Position numbers and translations under genes: made by a program. Shown here piece by piece: positions 34,174 through 42,982 of a stretch of 44,374 nt of DNA. The stretch's first letter is position 1. Each line of letters starts with the position of its first letter. The notes under the pieces were generated by a model. The model worked only from the letters and a program-made list of their open reading frames with translations, did no database searches and was not told the origin of the DNA. The DNA is from an uncultured Bacilli bacterium (GTDB taxonomy: Bacteria; Bacillota_I; Bacilli_A; RF39; UBA660), in the NCBI GenBank assembly GCA_934097015.1, contig CAKONF010000007.1:1-44374 (forward strand), read 5' to 3'.

Positions 34174-34192
34174 CAATCTACTTTTGAGATTG
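34174..34192. terminator. Bidirectional terminator between convergent genes
   Basis: CAATCT / AGATTG stem, A-run on one side and T-rich sequence on the other, exactly between convergent stop codons at 34169 and 34193. Confidence 0.7.
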
Positions 34193-35341
34193 TTAATTTT
34201 TATTTAGTTTTTTTGCTTGATCTATTTGTTGTAATCCTAAATTTATAAAATATATTATTACTAACCACGCAATTATACTAACTGCTATTTGTGTGCCACA
34301 ATATGGTATATTAAGTGGCATATCCCATATACCATGTAAAACAATTGGTATTAAACATATAAGTAAAAATCTTTTATCATTTAAATGTTTTTTATCTATT
34401 TTATCAAAGCCTTTTACAAACATTAATGCAGCACCTTCTATTGCAGCCCATGCAACGTGTCCACCAGGAGCTAAGAAACCTCTTATTTTAATAACATATA
34501 GCATCGTTTGTAAGCCATTATTTATACCATTTCTTAATATATATCCTGCTGTTTCAAAAGCTGCAAATCCTGCGCCTACTGCGGCACCAATTAACAAACC
34601 ATTTAATATATATTTACAATTCTTGCTTTTAAATATAAAAAATGCAACTATTGCTGCTTTGGCAACTTCTTCAATGACACCAACCATTAAGGCACCTGAA
34701 TAAGTTCTTATGTCAGTATTAAATTCTAACGAAAAGAATAATATTGCAACTATTAAGCTTAATGCACCACCCAGTATAAAGTATTTAATTACTTTATAAA
34801 ATGGTATGTTTCTAAATAAATTTATTTCAAAAAAGAAAATTAATACAACGACAGGCATTGCGAATGCACCCAACATTACTAATCCTGGTAAGAAATTATC
34901 ATTACCATAATTTATAAATCCAATACGACATGGTATATATGCAATCAAGAAAAATATAAATATTTTAAAATATACCCATGCACTAGCATTTTTAGGATTT
35001 ATATCTAATACACTTGGCGTTGTTTCTTTGCTACCACAAACAAACACTTCATCTAATTCTTCATCAGTATGTTTCTTAAAAGTATTTTTAAATAAATCTT
35101 TGAAAGTTACATAATTTTCTGATTTAGCACCAGTTAATTTATCTAAATTTTCACTTACAATATTAGTAGCAGTCTTTTTTTGTAGTGGATAACCACAATC
35201 AGAGCAATTCACATCACTACTTTTTACCTTTTTACCACATTCAGGACAAATACTTACTTCATTTTTAAATCCACAATGAGGACAAGTTTTAGCACTAGAT
35301 GAAATTGATTCACCACATTCCTTACATTTAATTAAAGCCAC
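34193..35341 (-). CDS. PrsW-type intramembrane protease with double zinc ribbon
   Basis: This 382-residue protein starts with two zinc ribbons (CKECGES...CPHCG and CPECGKK...CSDCG, residues 6-53), then about seven membrane helices. PrsW signatures are GVIEEVAKA (EE motif), FAAFETAG, GGHVAWAAI and HGIWD. PrsW family members cleave membrane proteins, for example anti-sigma factors. GTG start at 35341 with GGAGGT 7 bp upstream, the Shine-Dalgarno overlapping the previous stop codon. The neighbour upstream also begins with the same zinc ribbon, so both proteins probably sense or bind related partners. Confidence 0.88.
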   Translation of the reverse strand: MALIKCKECGESISSSAKTCPHCGFKNEVSICPECGKKVKSSDVNCSDCGYPLQKKTATNIVSENLDKLTGAKSENYVTFKDLFKNTFKKHTDEELDEVFVCGSKETTPSVLDINPKNASAWVYFKIFIFFLIAYIPCRIGFINYGNDNFLPGLVMLGAFAMPVVVLIFFFEINLFRNIPFYKVIKYFILGGALSLIVAILFFSLEFNTDIRTYSGALMVGVIEEVAKAAIVAFFIFKSKNCKYILNGLLIGAAVGAGFAAFETAGYILRNGINNGLQTMLYVIKIRGFLAPGGHVAWAAIEGAALMFVKGFDKIDKKHLNDKRFLLICLIPIVLHGIWDMPLNIPYCGTQIAVSIIAWLVIIYFINLGLQQIDQAKKLNKN

Positions 35342-35342
35342 T

Positions 35343-36065
35343 TTAATTACCTCCTTTTAATGTTTCAATAATAACTCTAACAACATTATTCATCGTATCA
35401 GTATTAACATTTTCTTCTCTTGAACCAATCATAAATATCTTATTATTTAATTCTATTGCATATCTATTATCAATAACAATGTGTCCGCTTGAATTATATC
35501 GATATTGTATTCCATATACATAATAATTACCAATTGTGTTAGATAACATATCAATTGTTATTTCAACATTTCCATATGCTTTTTTTAATTCGTTTGTAAA
35601 AGCATTTAAGAAATCTGGTGCTTTCTTGTATGTTGAATCCCAACCTAAAATCACATAAGGAATTAAAGCACCTTCATTATCAATATTACTACCTACATAA
35701 CTTAGTTTGTTGCTATCTACAAATGTTTTATATGTACTTGGTATTTCGTAAGATACTCCTAAGTTAGTATCATTATAAACTACAAAGCCATTATTTGTCG
35801 CTGGTGTAGTTGTACCAGTACCAGTTGATGGATTACTTGTTGGATTATCATTACCAGTAGTTGTATTATTACTCCTGTTATTAAGCATATAAAATCCAAC
35901 TACTATAATTAATAATCCTATTAATAAATACTTATAATCTATTTTAGTTTTAGATTTATCATTACTTTTATTATTATTCCCATTTATTTCATATCCACAT
36001 TTAGGACATACATCTGCTTGATCACTTATATTATTTTTACACTCTGGACATTTTATTAATGCCAT
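35343..36065 (-). CDS. Zinc-ribbon membrane protein with extracellular domain
   Basis: This 240-residue protein has an N-terminal zinc ribbon (CPECKNNISDQADVCPKCG), one membrane helix (YLLIGLLIIVVGFYML), a Thr/Gly/Asn-rich linker and a domain outside the membrane from NGFVVYNDTNLGVSYEIPS. The topology is a cytoplasmic zinc ribbon and an extracellular sensor-like domain. It is probably co-transcribed with the PrsW protease 2 bp downstream and may be its substrate or partner; this is inference. I use the ATG at 36065 (GGAG 8 bp upstream) and not the upstream GTG. Confidence 0.7.
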   Translation of the reverse strand: MALIKCPECKNNISDQADVCPKCGYEINGNNNKSNDKSKTKIDYKYLLIGLLIIVVGFYMLNNRSNNTTTGNDNPTSNPSTGTGTTTPATNNGFVVYNDTNLGVSYEIPSTYKTFVDSNKLSYVGSNIDNEGALIPYVILGWDSTYKKAPDFLNAFTNELKKAYGNVEITIDMLSNTIGNYYVYGIQYRYNSSGHIVIDNRYAIELNNKIFMIGSREENVNTDTMNNVVRVIIETLKGGN

Positions 36066-36197
36066 ATATTCACTCTCCACTTCTCTATTAGTATAATATT
36101 ATAAAAATAAAATATACTATTCCTACTAAAATAAGTATATTATATCAAATAATCTTTTTAAATATAATTTAACAAATAGTCAATGACAATTTGACAA

Positions 36198-36226
36198 TTG
36201 CAAATAATTATATTTTCTTGTATGAT
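36198..36226 (+). promoter_or_regulatory. Candidate promoter of the HTH-sortase operon
   Basis: TTGCAA (36198-36203), a 17 bp spacer and TATGAT (36221-36226), about 25 bp before the start at 36251. CAAT/ATTG repeats overlap the -35 region. Confidence 0.5.
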
Positions 36227-36250
36227 ATATTTATTGATGGGGATGATTAT

Positions 36251-37930
36251 ATGAAATTTAATGAATTATTTAATAAATATATTAATTTAATTAATTGTAC
36301 TTCTAAAGATATATCTAACTTATCTAAGTTATCAGAATCTATTATAAGTAGATATAAAAATGGTACTAGAATACCAAATAATGATACTATAAAAAAATTA
36401 TCTAAAGCACTTTCTACTCTTTCAAATAATAAATATACAGAATTAGATATTCTAAATGATTTTTATAATGCAACAAATATATCTAATATAGATTTTAATA
36501 TAGTAGTTAATAATTTAAATATATTAATAAATACATTTAATATTAATGCTAGTACTTTATCTAAATATTTAAATTATGATGCTTCATATTTATCTAGAAT
36601 AAGAAATAATAATAGAATACCATCTAATAAAGAAGAATTTATTGATTCATTAACAAACTTTATATTAAAAAAATATAATAATGAAAAATATAGTCTCTTA
36701 TTAAAAGATTTAATTAATAATGAAATAAATTTTAATAATATAAGAATATGGTTATTAACTAATAAAGTTAAGGAAATTAATGAAGTTAGTACTTTTTTAA
36801 ATAAATTAGATGAATTTGACTTAAATGATTTTATTAAAAGTATTAAATTTGATGAATTAAAAGTTCCATCTATTCCATTTTATAAAGCAAAAACTAAAAG
36901 TTATTACGGTATAGAAGAAATGAAAAAAGGTGAATTAGATTTCTTTAAAGCAACTGTATTATCAAAAAGTAAAGAAGATATATTTATGTGCAGTGATATG
37001 CCAATGGAAGATATGGCTAAAGATATAGAATTTGGTAAGAAATGGATGTTTGGTATTGCTCTATCTTTAAAAAAAGGATTACATTTAAACATAATACATA
37101 ATCTAGATAGGCCATTTAATGAAATGATGTTAGGATTAGAAAGTTGGATACCTCTTTATATGACAGGTCAAGTAAGTCCATATTATTTTAAAAATATAAA
37201 TAACACTATTTATAATCATATAAATTATAAATCAGGTTCTGTCATATTAACTGGAGAATGTATTACTGGAAATCATGACAAAGGAAAATATTATATTTCT
37301 ACAAACAATAAAGAATTAGAATATTATAAAACAAAATGTGATATATTATTAAAAAAATCAAGTAGTTTAATGGATATATATAGAAAAGAAAATATAGATA
37401 AATTTAATATGTTTATGTTAAAAGATAAAGATATTAAATGTGATAGAAAAAGAATATATTCTACTCTACCATTATTTACAATAAAAGATGAATTATTATT
37501 AAAGATATTAAAAAGAAATAAAGTAAATAATAATGATATAGATAAAATATTAAAATATAAAAAAGAAGAAGAATTAAATACCATAAATATTTTAAAAACT
37601 AATAAGATTAATGATATAATTTATAAAATTAATAAAAAAGATTTTAATAATAAAATATATTTATCATTAGAAAATATATTTTGTGATTTAGAAATTAAAT
37701 ATAATTATGAAGAATATTTAGAACATTATAATAGTACTATTAATTATAATAATAAAAATTATTTAGTTATTAATAATGAATATAAAACATTTAATAATAT
37801 AAATATAAGTATTTTAAAAGATAAATATGTACATCTAACAAAAAGTGGAGACCCTATAATACATTTTATTATTAGACATAAAAAATTAATGGATGCTATT
37901 GATAATTTTAATCCATTAGTAAAGGAATAA
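36251..37930 (+). CDS. Large helix-turn-helix regulator
   Basis: This 559-residue protein has two N-terminal HTH-like units: residues about 1-50 (KDISNLSKLSESIISRYKNG) and about 100-145 (LSKYLNYDASYLSRIRNNNR). Both show the Cro/C1-type 'S-x-I-S-R-(Y/I)-(K/R)-N' pattern. The large C-terminal part (about 210-559) has no recognised domain but is rich in charged and Asn residues and probably senses a signal; a block FMCSDMPMEDMAKDIEFGKK is notable. The real start is the ATG at 36251 (GGGGATGAT upstream). It lies 3 bp before the sortase gene, so it may control surface-anchoring functions. Confidence 0.72.
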   Translation: MKFNELFNKYINLINCTSKDISNLSKLSESIISRYKNGTRIPNNDTIKKLSKALSTLSNNKYTELDILNDFYNATNISNIDFNIVVNNLNILINTFNINASTLSKYLNYDASYLSRIRNNNRIPSNKEEFIDSLTNFILKKYNNEKYSLLLKDLINNEINFNNIRIWLLTNKVKEINEVSTFLNKLDEFDLNDFIKSIKFDELKVPSIPFYKAKTKSYYGIEEMKKGELDFFKATVLSKSKEDIFMCSDMPMEDMAKDIEFGKKWMFGIALSLKKGLHLNIIHNLDRPFNEMMLGLESWIPLYMTGQVSPYYFKNINNTIYNHINYKSGSVILTGECITGNHDKGKYYISTNNKELEYYKTKCDILLKKSSSLMDIYRKENIDKFNMFMLKDKDIKCDRKRIYSTLPLFTIKDELLLKILKRNKVNNNDIDKILKYKKEEELNTINILKTNKINDIIYKINKKDFNNKIYLSLENIFCDLEIKYNYEEYLEHYNSTINYNNKNYLVINNEYKTFNNINISILKDKYVHLTKSGDPIIHFIIRHKKLMDAIDNFNPLVKE

Positions 37931-37933
37931 GAT

Positions 37934-38740
37934 ATGAAGAATAAGAAAAAAAATATTTTATTTATCATAATTATTATAATATTAATTTTAAGTTTTATAT
38001 TTTCAATATATAAAATAGTTAAATGGAATATTGATAATAGCAAAACTAATAAAATTATAAATAATATAAAAGATGAAGTTGTTGAAACAGAAGATAATGA
38101 TAATACAGAAATAATAGAACAAAAAGATAATATTGATAAAAGTGACCCATATTTTGATTATATTAAAATGAATATGATAGATGTTAATTTTGATAATTTA
38201 AAAAAGATAAATAATGATATTAAGGGCTGGATTAAAGTTAATGGTACTAATGTTAATTATCCTTTCGTTCAAACTAGTAATAATGAATTTTATTTGAATC
38301 ATTCTTTAGATAAAAAATCTAATGGTGGTGGTTGGTTATTTTTAGATTATAGAAATAATTTATTAAATAATAAAAATACTATTATATATGGACATGGAAG
38401 AGTTAATAAAACTATGTTTGGTTCTTTAAAAGATATACTTGATAATGGTTGGTTAGATAATAAAGATAATTTTGTTATAAAAATAAGTACAGAAAACGAA
38501 TTAACTTTATGGCAAATATTTAGTGTTTATAAAATACCTACTACAAACGATTATTTACAAATTAATTTTGATAGTGATAATGAATATGAAACATTTATAA
38601 ATAAATTAATTAGTAGAAGTGAATACGATTTTAATACAAGTATAAATACAAGTGATAATATTTTAACACTTTCTACTTGTTATAATAATAGTGATAAGTT
38701 AGTAGTTCATGCTAAATTAATAAAACGAGAAATTAAGTAA
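37934..38740 (+). CDS. Class B sortase-like transpeptidase
   Basis: This 268-residue protein has an N-terminal membrane anchor (about 8-26) and a sortase beta-barrel. The catalytic His is in IIYGHGRVN and the Cys in LTLSTCYNN. The third residue, normally Arg before the last strand, reads Lys here (SDKLVVHAKL). Substrate proteins with a sorting signal were not seen in this window; the four large surface proteins lack any LPXTG-like motif. The gene overlaps nothing but follows the HTH regulator by 3 bp. Confidence 0.85.
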   Translation: MKNKKKNILFIIIIIILILSFIFSIYKIVKWNIDNSKTNKIINNIKDEVVETEDNDNTEIIEQKDNIDKSDPYFDYIKMNMIDVNFDNLKKINNDIKGWIKVNGTNVNYPFVQTSNNEFYLNHSLDKKSNGGGWLFLDYRNNLLNNKNTIIYGHGRVNKTMFGSLKDILDNGWLDNKDNFVIKISTENELTLWQIFSVYKIPTTNDYLQINFDSDNEYETFINKLISRSEYDFNTSINTSDNILTLSTCYNNSDKLVVHAKLIKREIK

Positions 38741-38764
38741 TTAAACTATTTTCTCGTTTTTATT
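38722..38764 (+). terminator. Terminator after the sortase gene
   Basis: AAAACGAGAA / TTCTCGTTTT stem around the stop codon followed by a T-run. Confidence 0.75.
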
Positions 38765-38849
38765 TTGTATATAAAAATCTAATCCTCATTTTCAAATAGA
38801 CAACTTATTATATTTTTAACTTTTATACCATTATAAGGATATTGCATTA

Positions 38850-39135
38850 TTGGAAAATATTATCAAATATTTATTAAATAATATTGGTAGTCCTATGTCC
38901 TTCATTTATATTTCTAAAACCAAGAACAATATTTCTTAATCCACTATCAGAAACATAATATTTTCCTAATGTATATTATATTTTCTTTTTTAACACCATT
39001 TTTTAATAAATAGTCTCTAAACATTAAAAGTAATGTTGATTTTCCACTTTTCTTTCTTACTCCTGTTATAACTTTTATGAATTCTGTATCCTTAGCATCT
39101 ATCATTTTTTTCTAATATTTTTCTCTAATTATCAT
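38850..39135 (-). pseudogene. Remnant of an AAA ATPase with DUF4143-type C-terminus
   Basis: The minus-strand text includes a start MIIREKY, a Walker A region FIKVITGVRKKSGKSTLL (family form GVRRSGKST, with one extra residue) and YLLKNGVKKENIIYI. A jump of frame follows to KYYVSDSGLRNIVLGFRNIN, the characteristic C-terminal piece of the family. Most of the middle is missing and stops interrupt the rest. These ATPases are common in gut Bacillota. The stretch 38765-38850 shows no other signal. Confidence 0.7.
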
Positions 39136-39204
39136 ATTTTCATCGCCATAATAATATTAAAATAAAAAGATTAATTGTAAAGTTTTGCAAACAGGTTTTT
39201 TTTA

Positions 39205-40287
39205 TTAATCTTTATTCCTACTAATATTTAATATTATCCCAATACTTACCATACTAACTAGAAGAGATGAACCTCCGTAAGATAGAAATGGTAGTGTTAC
39301 CCCTGTAACTGGTACTAAACCAACTACAACAGATAAATTTAAAAGTGTTTGAAATATAATCATAAATGATAAACCAAAAGATAAATATTTACCAAATAAA
39401 TCTTTTGTATTCATGCTTATTTTAATACATCTATAAAATATAAATATAAAGAACGAACTGACTAATAATACTCCAATAAATCCTAACTCTTCACTAATAA
39501 TAGAAAATATAAAATCAGTTTGAGGTTCAGGAAGATAAAAATGTTTTTGAATACTTTTTCCTATTCCCATACCAAATAAACCTCCAGGACCTATAGCATA
39601 TAAACTTTGTATTATTTGAAAACCACTACCTAACGGATCTGTCCATGGATTAATAAAAGAAACTATTCTAGCCATTCTATATGGTGCAATTATAATTAAT
39701 CCTACTATACCTACCAATCCACATACTCCTATTTTAACAAAGAAAGATAACTTAACTTTAGAAATAAATATCATTACAACTAAACACATTGTTATTACCA
39801 TAGCTGTACCAAAATCTGGTTCTAACATTATAAGAAGAAAGAATACACCAATTACACTTATTATAGGAAAAACGCCTTTTTTAATATCATACATTATATT
39901 ATAATTATTACTTAAATATTTACTAACAAATATAACTAAACCTATCTTAGCAGCTTCACTAGGTTGTAAACCAAATCCACCTAAACCAAACCAGCTTCTA
40001 CTACCATTTCTAACTACACCTATTCCTGGAATTAAAACAAGTACTAATAAAATAAAACATATTAAAATGATTAAATTAGATTTTTTTTTATATAAATTAT
40101 AATCTATTTTTGATGTAATATACATACCAATTATTCCTATAATATAAAATACAAATTGATTAATAAAATATTTATATGGATTATTAAATTTAAATTCAGC
40201 CCATATATTACTAGATGAATATATCATAAAACATCCAAATAATGCTAAAATAATTACACTTATAAATAATTTATAATCAAATTTCAT
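39205..40287 (-). CDS. ftsW: SEDS peptidoglycan glycosyltransferase (FtsW/SpoVE type)
   Basis: This 360-residue protein has ten membrane helices and SEDS family landmarks: GSRSWFGLGGFGLQPSEAAK, MLEPDFGTA, and EPQTDFIFSIISEELGF, then PFLSYGGSS. It polymerises lipid II at the septum or spore cortex, in concert with a class B PBP such as that at 8984-10891. It is co-directional with mraY upstream. A terminator lies within the mraY 3' end, so readthrough or a separate promoter is needed. Assignment to FtsW or SpoVE cannot be made from sequence. Confidence 0.93.
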   Translation of the reverse strand: MKFDYKLFISVIILALFGCFMIYSSSNIWAEFKFNNPYKYFINQFVFYIIGIIGMYITSKIDYNLYKKKSNLIILICFILLVLVLIPGIGVVRNGSRSWFGLGGFGLQPSEAAKIGLVIFVSKYLSNNYNIMYDIKKGVFPIISVIGVFFLLIMLEPDFGTAMVITMCLVVMIFISKVKLSFFVKIGVCGLVGIVGLIIIAPYRMARIVSFINPWTDPLGSGFQIIQSLYAIGPGGLFGMGIGKSIQKHFYLPEPQTDFIFSIISEELGFIGVLLVSSFFIFIFYRCIKISMNTKDLFGKYLSFGLSFMIIFQTLLNLSVVVGLVPVTGVTLPFLSYGGSSLLVSMVSIGIILNISRNKD

Positions 40288-40314
40288 AAATTATAATCAC
40301 CTAATTAATTATAT

Positions 40315-40342
40315 AAAAAAAAGTATGATTTATAACCATACT
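40315..40342 (-). terminator. Terminator overlapping the mraY 3' end
   Basis: Minus-strand stem AGTATG / CATACT (40322-40342) followed by eight T. It overlaps the mraY stop codon and lies before ftsW. Confidence 0.65.
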
Positions 40343-41322
40343 CCATATATAATACCTAGCATTCCTAACATAAAACCTGCTATCCAAAATAATTTTACTA
40401 TATCTGTTTCACTCCAACCTAGTTGTTCAAAATGATGATGAAGTGGTGCTTTCTTAAATATTTTCTTATTAAATTTTCTTATCGCTATTATTTGTATTAA
40501 ACTTGATAATGTTTCAACTACAAATACACCACCTATTATTGCTAAACTTATTTCATGTCTAGTGACAATTGCTACTGTTGCAAGTGCACCTCCTAAAGCT
40601 AAGCTACCAGTGTCTCCCATAAACACTTTTGCTGGATGAGTATTAAATACTAAGAATCCCAAAAGTGCTCCTACTAATACAAAACAGAATATAGCAATTT
40701 CTTGATAACCACTTATCCAATAAGATCCCCAAGCTATAACGCCATAAGACAAGAAAGCCATAACTGATAATCCACCACATAAACCATCAAGTCCATCAGT
40801 AATATTAACAGCATTTGTTGTTCCAACTAGTAAAAATAATATAAATACTCCAAAGAAATATCCCATTTGTAATTTAAAGCCAAATAAACTTATAGTAAGA
40901 TCAGTTAATCCTCCATTATATTTATAAATAAAATAGAATACGATTGCTATTAGTAATTGAACTATAAATTTTATTTTAATTGATATACCTTCATTATTAT
41001 GTCTTTTTATTTTTAACATATCATCAACATATCCAAGTAAAGCATACGATATAAATACAAATATTAATATTACTAAGTTATGATTAAATTTTAAACTACC
41101 TTTTAAATATAATAATATTATACTTAATATAGTTGGTATAATAAATATTAAACCTCCTATTGTAGGAGTACCTTCTTTTTTTATATGTCTATCATTTATC
41201 AACTTACATGTTTGTTGTCCTAACTTTTTTTTTCTTAATATTGGTATTATTATTAAACCAGCAATTAGAGATATTATAAAGCCTAACATGATACCAAGTA
41301 CTGTTTTTGCTAAAATTAACAT
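40330..41322 (-). CDS. mraY: Phospho-N-acetylmuramoyl-pentapeptide transferase
   Basis: This 330-residue membrane enzyme makes lipid I by transferring phospho-MurNAc-pentapeptide to undecaprenyl phosphate. Family signatures are TPTIGGL, GYVDD near residue 100, TNAVNITDGLDGL, FMGDTGSL and the C-terminal APLHHHFE. Ten membrane segments are expected. Shine-Dalgarno AGAGGTGG. The usual dcw neighbours (murD, murG) are absent, with ftsW placed directly downstream. Confidence 0.96.
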   Translation of the reverse strand: MLILAKTVLGIMLGFIISLIAGLIIIPILRKKKLGQQTCKLINDRHIKKEGTPTIGGLIFIIPTILSIILLYLKGSLKFNHNLVILIFVFISYALLGYVDDMLKIKRHNNEGISIKIKFIVQLLIAIVFYFIYKYNGGLTDLTISLFGFKLQMGYFFGVFILFLLVGTTNAVNITDGLDGLCGGLSVMAFLSYGVIAWGSYWISGYQEIAIFCFVLVGALLGFLVFNTHPAKVFMGDTGSLALGGALATVAIVTRHEISLAIIGGVFVVETLSSLIQIIAIRKFNKKIFKKAPLHHHFEQLGWSETDIVKLFWIAGFMLGMLGIIYGVWL

Positions 41323-41373
41323 ATTGCCACCTCTTATTTAATTATACACTAATTATTCTATTTATAAAACAAA

Positions 41374-41401
41374 ATCAGTATAACTTTACTATTATACTGA
41401 T
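41374..41401 (-). terminator. Terminator after pyruvate kinase
   Basis: Perfect stem ATCAGTATAA / TTATACTGAT with 8 nt loop, followed on the minus strand by TTTTGTTTTA. Confidence 0.7.
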
Positions 41402-41412
41402 CAAAGTTTACA

Positions 41413-42813
41413 TTATATTGTTTCAATTTTTATAAAATTAGTATGAGCTTCTATAGGGCTTCCTCCTACTACTACAACTATATCATCTTTTTTTAACTCT
41501 AAAATATTTTTTGCTGCTTCTACACCATCTTTAACTATATCATCTGTATCACTATATAAAGGAACAATACTTGTATAAACACCCCATTTTAAAGATAGAT
41601 TTCTCGCAACTTTTCTATCAGTTGTCGTTGCTATAACAAATGAATTAGGTCTAAGAGATGCTATATCCATTGCTGTTTTTCCAGTTAATGTTGATGCTAC
41701 TATTGCTTTTACTGGTAAATAATCAGCTGCATCAACAGCACATCTTGCAATAATATTATGTATTTTATTACCTCTTAGTATATATTCATCCATGTCATAT
41801 CTAGTAATTTTTTCTGCACTTTCACATATTTTAGACATTGTTTTTATTGTTTCTACAGGATAATTACCTATTGTTGTTTCATCACTTGTCATTATTGCAT
41901 CGCAACCTGCAAGTACAGCATTTGAAACATCTGTAACTTCAGCGTTTGTAGGTCTAATATTTGTTTTCATACTATACATCATTTGTGTAGCCATTATTAC
42001 ACCTTTACTTTTAGCATGAGAAACATCTATTATTTTTTGTTGATATTCTGGTAAATTTTCAAACCCAGTTTCAATTCCTAAATCTCCTCTTGCAACCATA
42101 ATATAATCTGAAACATCTACGATTTCTTCTAAATTATTAATTGCATATTCTGTTTCAATTTTTGATATTATTGGCATATTAGGTTTACCATATTCTTTAC
42201 ATAAATCTTTTACTGCTAAAACATCTTCTTTGCTATTAACAAATGATATTGCTAAAAAATCTCCATCATTAAGACATGCATACTTAATATCTTCCTTGTC
42301 TTTATCTGAAATATATGGAACATCAAGTTTAATTCCTGGCATACATACACCACGTCTACTTTTTATAACTCCACTATTCATTATTTCACAAACTACACCA
42401 TCATTTGTTATTTCACGAACTATTAATTCATAAAAACCATCATCAAGCAATACAGTAGATCCTATTTTTAAATCTTTTAATATTCCTTTATAGTTTAATG
42501 AAATTACTTCATTAGTACCAATAACATCTTCTTCTACAATTTTAATCATATTTCCTTTTATTAATTCTATTTTATCATCTTTAAAATTGCATGTTCTTAA
42601 ATCTGGTCCTTTAGTATCATATAAAATAGCAATATCACTATTTAACTCTTCTCTAGCTCTTTTTACTAAACTTTCATCTAATTTTCTCTCTTCTATAGTT
42701 GCATGAGAAAAGTTTATTCTAGCAACATTCATACCTGCTAAAACTAATCCTTTAAAATTTTCCCAATTTTGTGTAGCAGGACCAATACTACATATTATCT
42801 TTGTTTTTTTCAT
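41413..42813 (-). CDS. pyk: Pyruvate kinase
   Basis: This 466-residue glycolytic enzyme converts PEP and ADP to pyruvate and ATP. Signature segments: MKKTKIICSIGPA at the start, MNVARINFSHA (substrate/K+ site), PIISKIETEYAINNL with the catalytic Lys, and MVARGDLGIE. It lacks the extra C-terminal PEP-utiliser domain present in Bacillus. Consensus promoter upstream (TTGACA-18-TATAAT) and Shine-Dalgarno AAGGAG. Confidence 0.97.
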   Translation of the reverse strand: MKKTKIICSIGPATQNWENFKGLVLAGMNVARINFSHATIEERKLDESLVKRAREELNSDIAILYDTKGPDLRTCNFKDDKIELIKGNMIKIVEEDVIGTNEVISLNYKGILKDLKIGSTVLLDDGFYELIVREITNDGVVCEIMNSGVIKSRRGVCMPGIKLDVPYISDKDKEDIKYACLNDGDFLAISFVNSKEDVLAVKDLCKEYGKPNMPIISKIETEYAINNLEEIVDVSDYIMVARGDLGIETGFENLPEYQQKIIDVSHAKSKGVIMATQMMYSMKTNIRPTNAEVTDVSNAVLAGCDAIMTSDETTIGNYPVETIKTMSKICESAEKITRYDMDEYILRGNKIHNIIARCAVDAADYLPVKAIVASTLTGKTAMDIASLRPNSFVIATTTDRKVARNLSLKWGVYTSIVPLYSDTDDIVKDGVEAAKNILELKKDDIVVVVGGSPIEAHTNFIKIETI

Positions 42814-42843
42814 TGTTATACTCCTTTTTTACGAACAGAAATA

Positions 42844-42873
42844 ATTATATTATAATTTTCAATATCTTGTCAA
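42844..42873 (-). promoter_or_regulatory. Promoter of pyk
   Basis: TTGACA (42868-42873), 18 bp spacer, TATAAT (42844-42849), minus strand. Confidence 0.75.
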
Positions 42874-42911
42874 GCTATTTGACTTAATTTATTAGAATTA
42901 TGATATAAAAA

Positions 42912-42941
42912 ATTACAATAAATTTTATAAGATATTGTAAT
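42912..42941 (-). terminator. Terminator of the surface-protein gene at 42983
   Basis: Minus-strand arms ATTACAATA / TATTGTAAT followed by a T-run. Confidence 0.7.
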
Positions 42942-42982
42942 TATTTATTTTCAACTAATTTTATTCATTTATTTAGTTTTTA

